Shown here: piece after piece, positions 62,711 to 64,000 of the stretch
How the letters are laid out: each line of letters begins with the position of its first letter
Position numbering within the stretch: position 1 is the first letter of the stretch
NCBI GenBank assembly: GCA_016792585.1
Contig: JAEULB010000122.1
Location: forward strand, 1-64,000
Length of the DNA: 64,000 bases
From: Rhodospirillaceae bacterium
GTDB lineage: Bacteria; Pseudomonadota; Alphaproteobacteria; SHVZ01
Reading direction: 5' to 3'
Notes under the pieces: generated by a model
What the model was told of the DNA's origin: nothing
What the model saw: only the letters and a program-made list of their open reading frames with translations
Databases searched by the model: none
Made by a program: the position numbers and the translations under genes

Positions 62711-63859
62711 CTATTCCAAGGTCTCGAAGAGCCTGACCCACATCTTCGCGCGCGGCTCGAGCGAGGAGAAATAGATCTGCTCGTAGTCGGTATGTGCGCC
62801 CTTGCCGTCGGCGCCGAGGCCGTCGAGGGTCGGAACGCCCAAGGCCGCGGTGAAGTTGCCGTCGCTGCCACCGCCGGTCAGCTTCACGTCCTGGAGGTCG
62901 AGGCCGAACTCCGAGCAGACCTTCTTCGCGTGGTCGAACAGCGCCGTGATCTTGGCGTCCTTGGTGTAGGGCGGGCGGTTGAGGCCGCCGGTCACGGTCA
63001 GCTTCACGTCGGGGTCGACCGCCTTCAGGCCCAGGATCTTCGCGCACATCTCGTCGGCGGTCGCCTGGTCGGGCACGCGCATGTCGATCTCGGCCGAGCA
63101 GAACTGCGGAATCACGTTCACGCCGGTGCCGCCGGTGACGAGCCCGACCGAGGTGGTGATCTGGCGCGTGTAGTCGGTCATCGCCTCCACCGCCAGGATC
63201 TGGCGCGCCATCTCCTTGATCGCGCTGCGGCCGTCCTCGTGGCGGGCACCGGCATGGGCGGGCCGGCCCTCGGTCTTCATCACGAAGCGGGCGACGCCCT
63301 TGCGGCTGGTGACGACCTTGCCGCCGTCGCGCGCCGGCTCGGTCACCAGCACGTACTTGGCGTTCCGCGCCTCCTTCTCGATCAGCGCGCGGCTGGTCGG
63401 GCTCCCGACCTCCTCCTCCGGCACGAACAGGAAGCGGATCGGGAGCTTGGTCTTCTGGCCCATCCGGATCAGGTGGCGATAGGCGTAGTAGGCGAGATAG
63501 GCGCCGGCCTTCATGTCGTAGATGCCGGGACCGTAGACGACGTCGCCCTCGCGCTTGAACGGCAGCGTGTCCTTGATGAAGCCGATCGGATGCACGGTGT
63601 CGATGTGCGAGAGCACCAGGATGCCGGGTCCGTCGCCGCCCCAGGGGCTCCTCGCCGTCAGGATGTCGCCGAAGCCGTCGCGGCCGGGAATCCGATCGGT
63701 CAGGCAGCCGACCTCCTTCATCGTGCCTTCCACCTCGCTGACCATCCGGTTGACGGCGACGGCATCGTGCGAGGGCGACTCGATCTCGATCCAGCGCTGG
63801 ACGCCGGCCAGGATCTCCTCGCCGTCGATCTTCGGCTGGTTGGTCAGGCTTTCGGCCAT
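62711..63859 (-). CDS. M20-family metallopeptidase (glutamate carboxypeptidase-like)
   Basis: Di-zinc peptidase of 382 residues. The metal ligands are visible: His in VLSHIDTVHP, bridging Asp in GPGIYDMKAG, the catalytic Glu pair in VPEEEVGS and His near the C-terminus in GAHTDYEQIY. The dimerisation domain includes HAGARHEDGRSAIKEMA. The closest relatives by pattern are carboxypeptidase G2-type enzymes that release C-terminal glutamate. I chose the ATG at 63859, preceded by AAGGA; 32 upstream codons are open but lie in the divergent promoter region. No signal peptide is seen, so it should act in the cytoplasm. Confidence 0.93.
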   Translation of the reverse strand: MAESLTNQPKIDGEEILAGVQRWIEIESPSHDAVAVNRMVSEVEGTMKEVGCLTDRIPGRDGFGDILTARSPWGGDGPGILVLSHIDTVHPIGFIKDTLPFKREGDVVYGPGIYDMKAGAYLAYYAYRHLIRMGQKTKLPIRFLFVPEEEVGSPTSRALIEKEARNAKYVLVTEPARDGGKVVTSRKGVARFVMKTEGRPAHAGARHEDGRSAIKEMARQILAVEAMTDYTRQITTSVGLVTGGTGVNVIPQFCSAEIDMRVPDQATADEMCAKILGLKAVDPDVKLTVTGGLNRPPYTKDAKITALFDHAKKVCSEFGLDLQDVKLTGGGSDGNFTAALGVPTLDGLGADGKGAHTDYEQIYFSSLEPRAKMWVRLFETLE

Positions 63860-63892
63860 GTCGGCAAATCCTTGGAATGCGGAAAGGCGGTG

Positions 63893-63922
63893 ATTTAGGC
63901 TCGGATCGGCAACCGGGGTCAA
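63893..63922 (-). promoter_or_regulatory. Candidate promoter of the M20 peptidase gene overlapped by a palindrome
   Basis: On the minus strand TTGACC (-35, 63917-63922) and CTAAAT (-10, 63893-63898) are 18 bases apart. ACCGGG-GTCAA-CCCGGT (63912-63928) is an inverted repeat covering the -35 element, so a repressor could bind there. The gap is shared with the divergent gene at 63954. Confidence 0.4.
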
Positions 63923-63953
63923 CCCGGTGCCGAGCACTTCAAGGGAGACGCCC

Positions 63954-64000
63954 ATGCGTGGCCGGATGATGGATTGGCCGCTGCTGATCTCAAGCCTGAT
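63954..64000 (+). CDS. Start of a probable acyl-CoA synthetase gene (cut by the window end)
   Basis: An ATG with AAGGGAG eight bases upstream opens a frame of 15 full codons to the window edge, reading MRGRMMDWPLLISSL. This matches the conserved N-terminus of fatty-acid/3-methylthiopropionate-type AMP-forming CoA ligases, which begin with a short M-x-x-M-M/Q lead and PLLISSLI. Only the first residues are visible, so the assignment rests on that short pattern. Confidence 0.55.
   Translation, partial: MRGRMMDWPLLISSL

Overview
The window is 64 kb of compact, visibly GC-rich bacterial chromosome. No gap between genes exceeds about 215 bases, many starts overlap the preceding stop (ATGA, GTGA, TGATG), and GTG starts are common. 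The block at the right end (rsmE-gshA divergent from ubiA, then DUF4170, ubiD, pmbA, DUF1491, and a plant-type glutamate-cysteine ligase) points to an alphaproteobacterium. The abundance of peptide-type ABC importers, creatininase-family and M81 proteins would suit a Hyphomicrobiales or Rhodospirillales soil organism, but the species cannot be named from sequence alone. I saw no phage, transposase, integrase or CRISPR array.

Layout. (1) 1-10236 (+): an efflux operon with two tandem RND permeases (the first cut by the window edge), an outer-membrane factor, and a MacA/MacB pair. (2) 10240-12706 (-): an operon of a creatininase-family protein, a ketopantoate-reductase-like protein and an SDR. 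(3) 12922-29908 (mostly +): a large import and catabolism region built from two similar modules. Each module has a family-5 binding protein of one class, then DppB- and DppC-type permeases, and further on a second class of binding protein that carries four cysteines. Between and after them lie a malate/lactate-type dehydrogenase, an HpcH/HpaI aldolase, a D-2-hydroxyacid dehydrogenase, one DppF-type ATPase, a DUF2817 peptidase-like protein, a 6-phosphogluconate-dehydrogenase-like protein and an alpha/beta hydrolase whose nucleophile serine is replaced by alanine. (4) 29905-35092 (-): enolase-superfamily enzyme, AstE/aspartoacylase-like deacylase, diaminopropionate ammonia-lyase-like PLP enzyme, S9 peptidase. 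(5) 35196-42524: a signalling region with a hybrid histidine kinase behind a cysteine-less periplasmic SUOX-fold protein, an MFS transporter, a response regulator with an unrecognised output domain, a receiver-Hpt protein and, divergently, a protein with a kinase H-box but no ATPase domain and a degenerate receiver. (6) 42521-50146 (-): a complete peptide-type importer (Tat-exported binding protein, DppB, a DppC-DppD fusion, DppF) running into a creatininase-family protein and an M81 (MlrC-like) metallopeptidase. (7) 50277-52165 (+): an MBL-fold hydrolase and an SDR. (8) 52185-56442 (-): tRNA-Phe, a cobalt-type nitrile-hydratase/thiocyanate-hydrolase-like set with a split beta chain, a GST, gshA and rsmE. 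(9) 56494-64000: ubiA, an ETF-beta lysine methyltransferase homologue, DUF4170, ubiD, a membrane protein, pmbA, an FMN-binding protein, DUF1491, an M20 peptidase and the first codons of a probable acyl-CoA ligase.

How it fits together. Much of the window is devoted to taking up and hydrolysing peptide-like or amide compounds. Three importers sit next to amidohydrolases, deacylases, peptidases and an amino-acid lyase, followed by enzymes acting on hydroxy- and keto-acids. No dedicated DNA-binding regulator of the LysR, GntR or TetR type is visible, so control must come from elsewhere or from the signalling cluster. The most unusual items are the ATPase-less DHp/pseudo-receiver protein with its Hpt neighbour, the split nitrile-hydratase-like complex joined to glutathione genes, the duplicated importer with no DppD, and four convergent gene pairs whose stop codons share one CTAG.
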